The notes under the pieces were generated by a model that saw only the letters and a program-made list of their open reading frames with translations, did no database searches and was not told the origin of the DNA. The position numbers and the translations under genes were made by a program. DNA of 64,000 nucleotides from Armatimonadota bacterium (GTDB lineage: Bacteria > Armatimonadota > Chthonomonadetes > Chthonomonadales > Chthonomonadaceae), in contig JAGWMJ010000001.1 in NCBI GenBank assembly GCA_028871815.1, positions 372,001 through 436,000 of the forward strand. The letters run 5' to 3'. Below, one piece after another: positions 1-9,389 of this stretch (the stretch's first letter is position 1; each line of letters starts with the position of its first letter).

Positions 1-176
1 CTGTCATCGTCTGCCACAACCACCCGTCTGGCGACCCGCAGCCGTCACCCGAGGACCGGCAGGTCACCGCCCGCCTTGCCGAAGCCGCTAAGGTTCTCGG
101 CATCGACCTCCTCGACCATGTTGTTGTCGGCTGCAACGGAAAGCACTGTTCGCTCAAGCAGCTTGGAGTGTTCTGA
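1..176 (+). CDS. RadC-like JAB/MPN-domain protein, C-terminal fragment
   Basis: The reading frame is open from base 3 to a TGA at 174-176 and gives 57 residues, cut by the window edge. It contains [14 protein letters not shown], the metal-binding HxHPSGxxxPSxxD motif of the RadC/JAB family, then the usual helix and a DHVVVG-like end. RadC-like proteins are common on plasmids and integrated elements. Despite the name, their role in DNA repair is not established. The gene ends normally, so only the N-terminal part is missing from view. The next coding region starts nearly 580 bases downstream, so it is probably not in the transfer operon. Confidence 0.85.
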   Translation, partial: VIVCHNHPSGDPQPSPEDRQVTARLAEAAKVLGIDLLDHVVVGCNGKHCSLKQLGVF

Positions 177-753
177 GGTGCGCCGCCATATGAAAGAGCA
201 CGGTACAGCCTATAACGGGCGGCGCGGGCAGACGCGAAGGAGTTACCCACAGGGACCCCCTACGGGCTATCCCCTATGGATAACTCCTTCCGGTTTTCCG
301 CAGCCGAACCGCTTGGGGGCAATTGGTAAGCCCCGCAGACGGTCCGTCTACGGAAAACCATTCTCTCTTAGGCCGCTCTGCGTCCGCGACGCGGCCCGAC
401 ACTTCGACAACGGCAGCGAGCCGTCACGCAGCGCCCCTCTCGATTCCCAGCACCAGCGTGCTCGGAGCCTCGCGACACGTCTGTTCCATCGCACCAGCGT
501 CGCATTGCTGCTGCTGCCAGAGAATCTACAGCCCTCCGCCCGAAGCTCGCAAATCGTGTCGCACATCAGTACCCGACTGCTTCGCCTTATCGGATAGCCG
601 CCATGCAACGACTAGGAAATCCTTCGGGCTTCGCCCTCGGTACACCTGATGCACCTTCGGTGCTAACAGCTTCGCGCACAACCAGCAATTCCCAGGCTCG
701 CTTTTCGCTTGCAAACTGCAATCAAGGGGAGCAACCCAGAGGTCAGATTTACG
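177..753. other. Non-coding region, candidate origin of transfer or replication
   Basis: No convincing gene is present: the open frames here are arginine, serine and proline rich and resemble no family. The stretch contains the 19-bp inverted repeat at 236-290, a second inverted repeat at 333-353 (CCGCAGACGG, one base, CCGTCTACGG, 9 of 10 pairs), and short GGGC-ttc-GCCC and GCACC-ttc-GGTGC hairpins near 629-662. It lies directly before a relaxosome-type gene and a MobF relaxase, where oriT is normally found. I cannot identify a nic site by sequence. A replication origin is the main alternative. Confidence 0.5.
236..290. repeat. Imperfect 19-bp inverted repeat with two DnaA-box-like sequences
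   Basis: Arms at 236-254 and 272-290 pair at 17 of 19 positions around a 17-base centre. The left arm contains TTACCCACA (243-251). The right arm, read on the minus strand, contains TTATCCATA (275-283). Each differs by one base from the DnaA-box consensus TTATCCACA. Both mismatched pairs become G-T wobbles on one strand, so a hairpin could still form. Confidence 0.7.
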
Positions 754-1137
754 ATGGAATCAGCTAACCAGGAGTGTTTGCGGAGCGACCAACCCCCGAA
801 ACGGTCGGCTACCAGCAGCCGGCGCCGCCAGCCGCACCGTCGCCGACCGACGTTCACGATCGGATTCCGCGTGGACGAGTACTACCTCGCGATACTTGAG
901 AAGGGCGCGGCAAGCTACGAAATCAGTATCCATGAGTACGCCCGGCAGCGACTCTTAGAGCTGCTGGACCGGCACGACGAAACTCGGCTACTTGCCGAAC
1001 TCGACCAAGTGACCGCTGACGTGGCGGAACTCCGAGAAGACATTGCCCGGTCGTTGGAAGTCATCCTTGTGAACCTCACCAAGGGCGACGCGCAAGCGAT
1101 CAGGTCATGGATATCGGACAACCTCCGCCGGGGCTAA
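754..1137 (+). CDS. Small relaxosome-type DNA-binding protein (MobC/TrwA-like role)
   Basis: The product has 127 residues. The N-terminal ~35 residues are very basic (RRRQPHRRRP). Next comes a short strand-helix-helix stretch (TFTIGFRVDEYYLAILEKGA) typical in size and pattern of ribbon-helix-helix proteins, then an acidic heptad-like helix (LLAELDQVTADVAELREDI) that could be a coiled coil. I chose ATG 754, preceded by an AGAGGT-type ribosome site; a TTG at 709 is also in frame. It ends 6 bases before the relaxase gene and they probably share a transcript. Auxiliary nicking proteins are usually encoded here. The function is inferred from position and composition, not from a family match. Confidence 0.6.
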   Translation: MESANQECLRSDQPPKRSATSSRRRQPHRRRPTFTIGFRVDEYYLAILEKGAASYEISIHEYARQRLLELLDRHDETRLLAELDQVTADVAELREDIARSLEVILVNLTKGDAQAIRSWISDNLRRG

Positions 1138-1143
1138 CACGCG

Positions 1144-3885
1144 ATGCTCTCCTTAGCTGACATCGAGAATGGCCAGGAACACTACTACGACGGGCTGGCC
1201 CGAGAGGACTACCTGACCAACGGCGGCGAGGCGCCCGGTATCTGGCTTGGCCGGGGCGCCGCGGCCCTTGGCCTCGAAAGCACGGTCGTGTCCGAGACGT
1301 TCATTCGTGTGTTCCAGGGCTTTCACCCGGATCGGGACGCCACTCTTGTACAGAACGCCGGTAAGGAGAACCGCCAACCTGGATGGGATCTGACGTTCTC
1401 GGCGCCGAAGTCCGTGTCCGTCCTATTTGCACTCGCCAATCCACACACTCGCCGGCATATACAGAGCGCGCATCTCAACGCGGTGCGAGAGGCGATCGGA
1501 TACCTGGAGGATGTGGCGTGCTTCACTCGCCGCGGGAAAGGCGGACGCGTCAAGCAACGTGCTGGCTTCATCGTCGCGGCGTACGAGCACGGGACATCAA
1601 GAGCGCAAGATCCTGACCTGCACACACACGCGCTGTGTTTGAACGCGGGGATAGGAGAAGACGGTCTGCCGGGCGCGATCGTCAGCAAGCCGGTGTACCG
1701 ACACAAGATGGCGGCCGGCGCGGTCTATCGCGCGAGCCTTGCGCTCGGGATGCAGCAGATCGGATTTGTGATAGAGCGTGACGGCGTCTTCTTCCGGGTC
1801 GCAGGCGTACCACACGGCCTCTGTGACCGGTTCTCCACCCGGAGCAAAGAGCTGCGTGCCTTCATGAAAGAACAGGGAGTTGAGGGCCCGGCCGCCGCAG
1901 CTTGGGCGGCAGTAAAGACTCGACAAGTCAAGGGACACGTTGCGCGCGAAGTGCTCTTCATGCAGTGGGCTGAGATCGCAGCCACGTTTGGCTTCTCGCG
2001 CTCCAATGTGATTGCATTGCGCGGGAATGCCGTTCCGGTCTCCTCTCCGGCGATAGCTGACGGGATTATCGCTGATGCGGTCCACCGTCTGTCGTTGGAG
2101 AAGAGCCACTTTCCAGAGAGAGACTTCCTTCAGAAGGTCGCCGAGGCCGCCGCGGGTACCGGGTTGTCTGTATCAGAAGTACGAGCGCTCACTCAACGGG
2201 CGATCTCAGGTGGCGAGCTAGTGCCTTTGGGAGAGGTCAGTGGAGAACGGCGATTCACGACGAAGGACATACTGGCGAGCGAGGCCAGATTGCTCCGGAC
2301 TGTGGGCGAGATGAACCAGCAGTCCGGTTTCCACATTTCCGACCAGTTACTCGCACGAGCGATCGGCTCGACAGAAGCAGAAGAAACCGTCAACGCAAGG
2401 GAGCGCGACCCCAGTGCAACCCCGATACGGCTGAGCCAGGAACAACATGCAGCGTTGAGGCACATTGCCGACTCCCGAAGTCGGATCGTCGCCGTATCTG
2501 GCATGGCCGGCACGGGTAAGTCCGCAATGCTGGGCGCCGCACGTCGAGCATGGGAGCGCGGCGGTTATCGGATCATCGGCGCAGCAGTGTCCGGCAAGGC
2601 GGCGCGCGGACTTGCCCGGAGCTCGGGTATCGACAGCATCACAATCAGCAGGCTTCTGTACGAACTAGGCCGACCGCCCCTCAATGGTCCCGGCATTATG
2701 CAGAGCCTCAAGGCCGAGTTCAAGCATGCCACATGGCAGATTGACAGCAAGACACGCCGCAAGCTCCTCGGCCAATACCATAAGGCGACGAGCAGGTTGG
2801 CCCATGAATGGAAGTATATGACCTGGCAGATCAGCCGGCGCCATCGCGACTTCTTGAATTATAAGCTCGACCGCGACAAGTACAAGCTCGACAACAAGAC
2901 AGTGCTCGTGATTGACGAGGCGGGAATGGTCGGCACTCGCCAGATGGAGAGATTGCTCCAGGCGTGCGCTCATGCCAACTGCAAAGTCGTGCTGGTAGGC
3001 GACGAGCGGCAGCTCCAGCCCGTAGAGCCTGGCGGGCCGTTCTACTCCATCTTGAACCGAATCGGGTGTGCCCGCCTCTCCGACATCGTCCGGCAGGGTC
3101 TCGACGCTGGAGACACGAACCCGGCGTGGAAACGTGAAGCAAGTCGCGCCATGGCGGAGGGCAGAGCGGGTGACGCGCTGCGAGCCTATTCGGACCGTGG
3201 CTTCTTCTACGTGGCCCAAGGCAGAAAACGCGCTCTACAAGCGCTCATCCGCAAGTGGGCTGAGATTGGCCTCAGGAAACCAGAGTCGTGCCTCATCATG
3301 ACCGGCAAGAGGCGCGAGGCAGACGAACTCAATAGACTAGCGCAGGACGAGAGGCGGCGAGCCGGACGGCTCGGCCTTCGGTTCGCTCGCGTTGGAGCCG
3401 CGACATTCTACGAACTCGACCGCGTCGTATTCACGAGGAACAGCCAGTGCATCGGCGTGATGAACGGCGATTTCGGCACGGTCACTCACGTGGACAACGT
3501 ATCCGCGAGGCTCAAGGTGCAGCTAGACAGCGGCGCGGAAGTCGCGGTTCCGTTCCGCAGGTATATGGACTTGTCGCTGGGATATGCGAGCACAACACAC
3601 AAAGCCCAAGGGGCGACGGTAGACCACGCCTATGTGCTCTGCGGAGGGCCGATGGCTGATCGCGAACTCAGCTACGTCCAAGCGTCGCGGGCGCGCCTGG
3701 ATACGCACTTCTTTTCCGAGGCTCTTCCGGGTCCGGATTCGAGGAAAGAGCAGCGAGCGGAGCGAACTATAAACGAACTTGCCCGGATCATGAGCAGGAG
3801 CCGGCAGAAGGACCTGGCACACGACGTATTGCGCCAACCGACAACCGGCCCGGAACCGCTTGAGCTAACCCCGATCTTCTCCTGA
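1144..3885 (+). CDS. MobF/TrwC-family conjugative relaxase-helicase
   Basis: The product has 913 residues, near the length of TrwC. The N-terminal relaxase domain has a tyrosine pair (HYYDGL, near residue 15) and the metal-binding histidine triad H149, H160 and H162 (DPDLHTHALC). The helicase half has a Walker A at 453-460 (GMAGTGKS), a DEAG motif II (VIDEAGMVG), GDERQLQP, and a C-terminal SF1 motif (STTHKAQGATVDHAYV). Known role: nicks oriT, stays covalently bound to the 5' end and unwinds the strand for transfer. It is the second gene of the mobilization operon. All key motifs are present, so it appears functional. Confidence 0.95.
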   Translation: MLSLADIENGQEHYYDGLAREDYLTNGGEAPGIWLGRGAAALGLESTVVSETFIRVFQGFHPDRDATLVQNAGKENRQPGWDLTFSAPKSVSVLFALANPHTRRHIQSAHLNAVREAIGYLEDVACFTRRGKGGRVKQRAGFIVAAYEHGTSRAQDPDLHTHALCLNAGIGEDGLPGAIVSKPVYRHKMAAGAVYRASLALGMQQIGFVIERDGVFFRVAGVPHGLCDRFSTRSKELRAFMKEQGVEGPAAAAWAAVKTRQVKGHVAREVLFMQWAEIAATFGFSRSNVIALRGNAVPVSSPAIADGIIADAVHRLSLEKSHFPERDFLQKVAEAAAGTGLSVSEVRALTQRAISGGELVPLGEVSGERRFTTKDILASEARLLRTVGEMNQQSGFHISDQLLARAIGSTEAEETVNARERDPSATPIRLSQEQHAALRHIADSRSRIVAVSGMAGTGKSAMLGAARRAWERGGYRIIGAAVSGKAARGLARSSGIDSITISRLLYELGRPPLNGPGIMQSLKAEFKHATWQIDSKTRRKLLGQYHKATSRLAHEWKYMTWQISRRHRDFLNYKLDRDKYKLDNKTVLVIDEAGMVGTRQMERLLQACAHANCKVVLVGDERQLQPVEPGGPFYSILNRIGCARLSDIVRQGLDAGDTNPAWKREASRAMAEGRAGDALRAYSDRGFFYVAQGRKRALQALIRKWAEIGLRKPESCLIMTGKRREADELNRLAQDERRRAGRLGLRFARVGAATFYELDRVVFTRNSQCIGVMNGDFGTVTHVDNVSARLKVQLDSGAEVAVPFRRYMDLSLGYASTTHKAQGATVDHAYVLCGGPMADRELSYVQASRARLDTHFFSEALPGPDSRKEQRAERTINELARIMSRSRQKDLAHDVLRQPTTGPEPLELTPIFS

Positions 3886-3962
3886 CCGGACAACCACGAA
3901 CTCCAGTCCCAGGCCGTCGTCCGCCCGCAAGGGACCACAAGGCAGGGCAAGCGGAGAGACGC

Positions 3963-6071
3963 ATGGACTTCCTTCGCAGCGCAATACTGAGCGCCATCGG
4001 CACAATTGTGACGCTTCTTGTCTACCTCGGCGAGGGCGTCCTCATGGGAGCAATCGGCATCGTCGTAGGCCGACAGAATCCTACCGCACACCTCAATCCA
4101 TCCATGGAGCTGGCCCTCGCCGCAGTGGCCTTCGTCATGGGGATATCTGTCGCGTCTACCTTTTCAGGGCCGCCGATAATGCTCATGCCGCGGCTACGTC
4201 AACACCTCGAACTCGGCGAATATGTCCTCAGACTCGTGGTTGCATATGCCATCGGCATAGCCGCTACCATCGGGCTTTATATTGTGCGGCGCAACTTACC
4301 TACACACTCGGAGTTCGGTGACTATATGTTCCCGAGAGACGACACGCTCGGGATCTTGGTCTTTACAGCAGCATGTGGGATCGTCACCGGATACCTGTCG
4401 TCTGTCTTCGTTCGCCACGAGTCGTCCGGCGGAAGCCGCCGTGAGCACAAGCCCCAAAAGGTAATGTCCGGAGTTGTCGAGTCCGATTATGCGTCAAGAC
4501 GTAGGGAGGCGTACCGGAACCTCGGCGGAACACAGCCGGGACCAGCGGCGCCGCGTGGTCCTGCCCCATCGGACCGAACGGCCCAAGGACGGAAGACCCC
4601 GTGGATCGCTATGGCCGTTATCGGTGTGCTCGGTATCGCAATCCTGGCTGCCGGCCGGTCACTAATTCGGAAGGGAAATGACGTTCCGGCAGCGGTCGTC
4701 AAGAAGGCATCAGAACCGCAATCCTCACCAACGGCGAGCCCGGTCTCCGATCAGGCTTTCGAGGACATCTCGCCCCACCAGGTCCCAGATCTGATTCACG
4801 ACACCGCTTCTCAGGTATCGGCCCTTCCAGAACCGTATCGCACGGAGATCGCAAGCCGAATCGCCTTGATCGCGTACAAGATTGGCAACGCCCGCCTCGC
4901 TATCGACTGTGCTGCGATTGGGTCCGGTCGTGGCCGCGATGCGACGCTGCATACCCTCGCTGAGGAGCTGGCGTTCGTCGATGATCGCCTTGGTGCTACA
5001 GATCTGCTCAAGCAGTTCAACGTCTCCGGGTTTACGCTGCTTAGCCCGCCGTATATCTTGGCCCGCAACGGAAAGCTGAACGACGCGACGCTTGCATCGG
5101 TTGGCATTCCGAAGGACGAGAGCGCCCTGAGCATTGCTCTCGGCCAAGTGTATCGCGGCGACTACACCGAGGCCAAGCGAACACTTATGGACCGAAGTGG
5201 AAGCACGGACGCAGTGGCCGAGGCCTGGTTGAGGCTGTTCGTCGCGTACTCGCTTCCACCATACGAGGTGCCTACGGCACTCGACGAGGCGGGCAAAGCG
5301 ATCGCTGACCTTCCGACCAGTGAAGCCGATAGGAATCCGCTCCTTAAAGCGCTTGCCGAACTCCAGATGAAAAGCGGAAAGACTGATCTCGCCCTATTCA
5401 CGCTCCCGTTGTCCCTGATCGACAAGAGCGACTCCTCGGACGGGACCAAACAGCTCGACGACGAGACAGACGACCTCTTGATGGGAGTCGCCATGATGCA
5501 AGCTCGCACTTGGAAGTTCGCGGATGCGAAGGCGACCGTTCGGCGCATGAAGAGGCGAATAGTGCAGGCAGAAGCCCTTGCGCGTATAGCGTCGTTTCAG
5601 GTCGAGTGGGGAAGCCGATTTGATGCGAGGGAGACCCTATCGAAAGCAAACGAATTGCTTTCAAGCGTGTCTGGGGCGTTGCTCGATTCAGATGAATGGA
5701 ATCGTGAGATTTCCCCAGACCACGATGCATTCCGGGCGAACTGGTTCGTGGCGTGGGCGAACTATCGGATCGGCGACAGGGACGAAACCCGGAAGGACGT
5801 CGACCTCGCGGTCAGATCATACGAGGACTTGTCATCCAAGAATGCAGGCGCGCAACCGCTGTCGGATACTGATAAAGCAACTTATGCAAGGCTACTTGCT
5901 CATGTGTGGTACCTGGACCTCGCAACCACGAAGCAGAGCGATGCAGCCGAGGTAAACGATTCGTTGTTCGACCGGCTGTTCGGGGCCTCATTCCACCTAT
6001 CTAGCTACAACCCTCCGATTGTGGTTCGGCCCCATCTTCCGCCGTATCGCAGGAAGCATGAGCTGCAATAG
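3963..6071 (+). CDS. Large multi-pass membrane protein of the mobilization operon
   Basis: The 702-residue product starts at an ATG preceded by GGAGAG. The first ~160 residues hold four or five hydrophobic segments (for example the stretches around residues 10-35, 45-65, 90-108 and 125-145). A low-complexity linker follows, then one more membrane segment (WIAMAVIGVLGIAILAAG, near residue 220). The remaining ~450 residues are alpha-helical and contain repeated alanine-rich helix pairs resembling TPR-like arrays. It sits between the relaxase and coupling-protein genes in the same orientation. I do not recognise the family. A link between relaxosome and membrane, or a sensor, are possible roles. 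Confidence 0.7.
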   Translation: MDFLRSAILSAIGTIVTLLVYLGEGVLMGAIGIVVGRQNPTAHLNPSMELALAAVAFVMGISVASTFSGPPIMLMPRLRQHLELGEYVLRLVVAYAIGIAATIGLYIVRRNLPTHSEFGDYMFPRDDTLGILVFTAACGIVTGYLSSVFVRHESSGGSRREHKPQKVMSGVVESDYASRRREAYRNLGGTQPGPAAPRGPAPSDRTAQGRKTPWIAMAVIGVLGIAILAAGRSLIRKGNDVPAAVVKKASEPQSSPTASPVSDQAFEDISPHQVPDLIHDTASQVSALPEPYRTEIASRIALIAYKIGNARLAIDCAAIGSGRGRDATLHTLAEELAFVDDRLGATDLLKQFNVSGFTLLSPPYILARNGKLNDATLASVGIPKDESALSIALGQVYRGDYTEAKRTLMDRSGSTDAVAEAWLRLFVAYSLPPYEVPTALDEAGKAIADLPTSEADRNPLLKALAELQMKSGKTDLALFTLPLSLIDKSDSSDGTKQLDDETDDLLMGVAMMQARTWKFADAKATVRRMKRRIVQAEALARIASFQVEWGSRFDARETLSKANELLSSVSGALLDSDEWNREISPDHDAFRANWFVAWANYRIGDRDETRKDVDLAVRSYEDLSSKNAGAQPLSDTDKATYARLLAHVWYLDLATTKQSDAAEVNDSLFDRLFGASFHLSSYNPPIVVRPHLPPYRRKHELQ

Positions 6072-6106
6072 CGCCGGGCTCCGCGCCGTGCTACGATGCT
6101 CGGCTC

Positions 6107-7879
6107 ATGGCCCCATTCCTGATCTCGGTCGTGATACTCACGGCCCTGGCGCTATCGTTCTACGTTCCGGCCTTTCCTTGGTCAGCGATAGCGCCTGGCA
6201 ACGTACATCTTGCCGGGCAAGCCCTCACCGCGGCGGCTATACTCATCATTGTTTCTGGACGATTTCGGAAGAACCAGGCTCGCGGCGTAACTGAGATGAA
6301 GTTCCTGAAAGCCAAGAGATCATCAACAGGGGAGAATGCTCCTGGTGGCGGCATCTACTTCGGTGGATTGCCATTGCCGCCCGACTCCGCCACGTCCCAT
6401 TTTATGGTCGTCGGGTCTACCGGGAGCGGAAAGACGCTGACCTTGCGGATGGCAATGGGCTCGGTCCTGCCGGCGCTTCTCACCCAGCCAGACCAGAGGG
6501 CTGTCGTGTTCGACGCCAAACAGGACGCTATCTCCGTGCTATGGGGCATCCTCGACGATGCAATGAGGCGCAGCTCCGGCGTTGACCGAGACTTCACCGT
6601 AGAGATTGCAAAGCGGATATTCATTCTCAACCCATTCGACCAGAGATGCTACGAATGGAACATCGCGGCGGATGTGCGGAGCCCGGAGGTTGCGCTCCAG
6701 TTTGCCACGATTCTTATCCCGGAGGAATCCGGCCCCAATCGCTACTTCTCCGATGCCGCGCGCGACTTGCTAACAGGCGTTATCAACGTTCTCGTCGAGC
6801 GCTCCGGTGAGGAGTGGAGGTTCTCTGACATCCTGTATGCGATGCGCAGCGGGGACCGACTTCGGCATGTTCTTCGGCAAACGCCCGAAGGTGAAGACCT
6901 AATCGACCTGCACCTGGAAGGAGGCAATACAACCAGAAGCGTCATATCGACGGCCCGCTCCAAGCTCGCCCCTTACGAGGTCGTTGCGGCGCTCTGGCGC
7001 CATGCGGGAGCGGCAGGGCGACGCATCAGCCTCCACGAATTCTTGAGGTCCAATTCGATCCTCGTACTCGGCACGAACCAGGCGGCTCTTGCGCCGATCC
7101 AGGCGGTGAATCGCGTCATTTTCCAGCGTATGACAGAGCTCATCCTCAATCAGAGCGAGAATGAAGAGCGGCGGAACTGGTTCTTCCTTGACGAGCTCCG
7201 CAAGCTCGGGCGGCTCGATGGATTGGATGCGCTCATGACCAATGGAAGAAGCAAGGGCGCCGCGGTTTTCGTGGGTTTTCAGGATATCGATGGACTTCGC
7301 GCGGTCTACGGTCGAGAGATCGCTGGCGAGATTACGTCAATGTGCGCGAGCTTCGGCGTGTTGCGAGTGGCCGGCGCATCGACACCACAGTGGGCGAGCG
7401 AGATCTTCGGCGAGCACGAGGTTGTACAGAAGACGCGAAGCCAATCGGATACATTCGGCGGGGGCGGCACCACTTACGGATCGTACACGACTGGCGAATC
7501 GGAGCATATTCGGGAGAAGCGTTTGTATCTGCCCTCATTTTTCCGCATGGTGCCGCGGCCGGAGATCGGCAAGCCCCTCTACGGTTACTTCTGCTCCGCC
7601 TACCTGCAAAGCAAGCCTTACTATGCCGAGATACCACCGGGCGAGGTCGATGAGATGCTCGTGGAGAAGGCGTCGAGTGACCTTGACTTCGAGCCCTGGC
7701 CCGACACAACGTCCAAGAAGCTCCCTCTCTGGACGGCGACCGACTTCGAACGGCTGAACCTGCCGCCAATGAGGATCACCGTTCCAGGCGTCGCCGAGCC
7801 GGCTGGAGCGCCAGGTCAACAGTTCATAGATCCGTTCGCATCTCACCGCGTCAACCCTCTACCGGAGCAGGAAGCGTAG
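6107..7879 (+). CDS. Type IV coupling protein, VirD4/TrwB/TraD family
   Basis: The 590-residue product has two N-terminal membrane segments (about residues 1-22 and 28-46), then a hexameric ATPase domain. Walker A is GSTGSGKT near residues 103-110. Walker B is WFFLDELRKLGRL near residue 360. It is followed by NGRSKGAAVFVGFQDI and the CASFGVLRVAG segment seen in TraD/TrwB proteins. Known role: docks the relaxosome onto a mating channel and pumps the DNA strand. Together with the relaxase it defines a MOB module. No VirB4, VirB6 or pilus genes are seen in the window, so a channel would have to come from outside the window or from another element. Confidence 0.93.
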   Translation: MAPFLISVVILTALALSFYVPAFPWSAIAPGNVHLAGQALTAAAILIIVSGRFRKNQARGVTEMKFLKAKRSSTGENAPGGGIYFGGLPLPPDSATSHFMVVGSTGSGKTLTLRMAMGSVLPALLTQPDQRAVVFDAKQDAISVLWGILDDAMRRSSGVDRDFTVEIAKRIFILNPFDQRCYEWNIAADVRSPEVALQFATILIPEESGPNRYFSDAARDLLTGVINVLVERSGEEWRFSDILYAMRSGDRLRHVLRQTPEGEDLIDLHLEGGNTTRSVISTARSKLAPYEVVAALWRHAGAAGRRISLHEFLRSNSILVLGTNQAALAPIQAVNRVIFQRMTELILNQSENEERRNWFFLDELRKLGRLDGLDALMTNGRSKGAAVFVGFQDIDGLRAVYGREIAGEITSMCASFGVLRVAGASTPQWASEIFGEHEVVQKTRSQSDTFGGGGTTYGSYTTGESEHIREKRLYLPSFFRMVPRPEIGKPLYGYFCSAYLQSKPYYAEIPPGEVDEMLVEKASSDLDFEPWPDTTSKKLPLWTATDFERLNLPPMRITVPGVAEPAGAPGQQFIDPFASHRVNPLPEQEA

Positions 7880-7890
7880 GCGACTCTCAC

Positions 7891-8280
7891 GTGATGCGTA
7901 TGATCGATGAGCGCCACGTAATCGAGGGGACGCACCTTCAGGTCCGTTGGTTCATCGACGAGGACCACCGGACCAGCCCTGTCTTCGTCTTCGAGGAGCT
8001 GCCCGAATCCACAGTCAGTTTCACTGTCAACCGCGAGAACCTAGCGGCTGAACTCTCCGAAGTGATGAAGACCACGCCAGATCGGCTCATGTGGTATGAG
8101 CAAGCGCCGGACAGCCGACTCACCGAATTCGTGTTCCGGCCGGGCTACATTATCCAATCGGAGGTACCGCGAGAAAAGGTCGAGCAGATGGTCGGTCACA
8201 AGCTAGACCCTTACCCGGTACGAATGCTCGCTGTCGAGAAGCTTGCAATGCCGAAGCCGGAACCGGAGCCGCAGCCGTAG
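7891..8280 (+). CDS. Small acidic protein of unknown function downstream of the coupling protein
   Basis: The 129-residue product starts at GTG 7891 or at ATG 7894 or 7900; the sequence does not decide. It is soluble, mixes strands and one helix (NRENLAAELSEVMKTTPDRL), and ends in a PKPEPEPQP tail. It follows the coupling-protein gene by 11 bases and is probably in the same operon. I do not recognise the family. An accessory transfer or entry-exclusion function is possible only by position. Confidence 0.6.
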   Translation: MMRMIDERHVIEGTHLQVRWFIDEDHRTSPVFVFEELPESTVSFTVNRENLAAELSEVMKTTPDRLMWYEQAPDSRLTEFVFRPGYIIQSEVPREKVEQMVGHKLDPYPVRMLAVEKLAMPKPEPEPQP

Positions 8281-8286
8281 GGCAGG

Positions 8287-9315
8287 TCAGGGGCGGCGCC
8301 ACGGGAACAGTATCGTGAGCAGCCGGGCCGAGCGGAATCGTCCGCCGTCTGCAATCTCCACCGTCGATCGCGATGAAGAATCCGCTCCAGCGTCGCCAAA
8401 GAGTAGCCGGTCCACTTTCTTCTCCAGAAAGCGCCGCAGGGGATCAAAGCTGAACGCAATCAGCAGGACGAGGAACTGCGTCGCCTTGTCCGAACTGCCC
8501 GTTAGGTACTGCGTCGCGACGAACACCCCGCTGCTGTATGCTCCTAGCACGAACGCAAGCAGAGCCCCGTAAACGAGCGTTTCCCGAACGAGGAACGTGA
8601 GATCGAACAATCCCTTGACGAGCGTCGCATAGGCGACGGCGAGCACGAACCAGAGCACCGACAGCGAGCCCACATCGCACAGATCGAAGTTGCCAAAGCC
8701 GTACGGCAGAATCGCATTGGTAACTAAACCGACACTACCCGTCACAAGTATGCCGCCACCGATCAGGGAGAATTGTGCCGCCACCGATTCGGTTGCCGCG
8801 CGCCGGCGCTCGCGAAAGGCTCTTCTAAGCGAAAGGACAAGGTAGTAGAGTACGTGCAGCAGATAGACCGGGTACAGCGGTCCGTAGACGGTTACGGCCC
8901 GGCCATTGGCCGGGATCTCCTGAGCATCAACCAGAGGCGTGAGCATCGTAATCGCAACGATGGCGCCTGTCTCTACCGCGTATACCACGCCGAGCGTAGG
9001 AGCCCGCGATCGTGCAGCCGCCTGAACACGAACGACGAATCGATAGGCCAGGTAGACGGCGAGCGCGACCACTGCGAAGTTGAATCTTCCGACCCAGAGT
9101 TGCGCTACCGGCAGGCGCACCCTCACTTCCAGGAACAGCGTAAGCTGCCAGCACAGCAACGCGGACGCGAGAGCTAAGAAGGCCCGATCCACGCGCCAAT
9201 GTCCGTTTTGGCGCCGCCTGCGATGAGCGAGGATCAGATACACCAGCCCGCCCAGCGCGGCGAAGGACACATAGTAGAGCGCGGGTACGACGCCAACGAA
9301 GGTTGCCGACGACAT
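8287..9315 (-). CDS. Orphan 7TM sensor-like membrane protein (histidine-kinase N-terminal type)
   Basis: The 342-residue product from ATG 9315 (GTG 9375 is also in frame) has about seven hydrophobic segments with short loops. It ends in a cytoplasmic tail containing FDPLRRFLEKKVDRLLFG. This pattern, ending in the ...DRLFFG-like segment, is what precedes the kinase core in 7TM-type histidine kinases. Here the protein stops after about 40 more residues with no HisKA or HATPase domain. It is convergent with the transfer operon, with only 6 bases between stop codons. It could be a truncated kinase or a stand-alone receptor. Confidence 0.65.
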   Translation of the reverse strand: MSSATFVGVVPALYYVSFAALGGLVYLILAHRRRRQNGHWRVDRAFLALASALLCWQLTLFLEVRVRLPVAQLWVGRFNFAVVALAVYLAYRFVVRVQAAARSRAPTLGVVYAVETGAIVAITMLTPLVDAQEIPANGRAVTVYGPLYPVYLLHVLYYLVLSLRRAFRERRRAATESVAAQFSLIGGGILVTGSVGLVTNAILPYGFGNFDLCDVGSLSVLWFVLAVAYATLVKGLFDLTFLVRETLVYGALLAFVLGAYSSGVFVATQYLTGSSDKATQFLVLLIAFSFDPLRRFLEKKVDRLLFGDAGADSSSRSTVEIADGGRFRSARLLTILFPWRRP

Positions 9316-9389
9316 ACGCCAATAGTCGATCGGTCGAGGAGGAACGTCAACCCGCTGCCTGACCGAGCGGACCAAGCGGGGATGGTAGA

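Noticed and set aside
76-597. A 173-codon plus-strand frame over the RadC end and the non-coding region
   Set aside because: It overlaps the RadC-like frame, has Arg/Ser/Pro-rich composition without motifs, and crosses the inverted repeat. It is better explained as chance.
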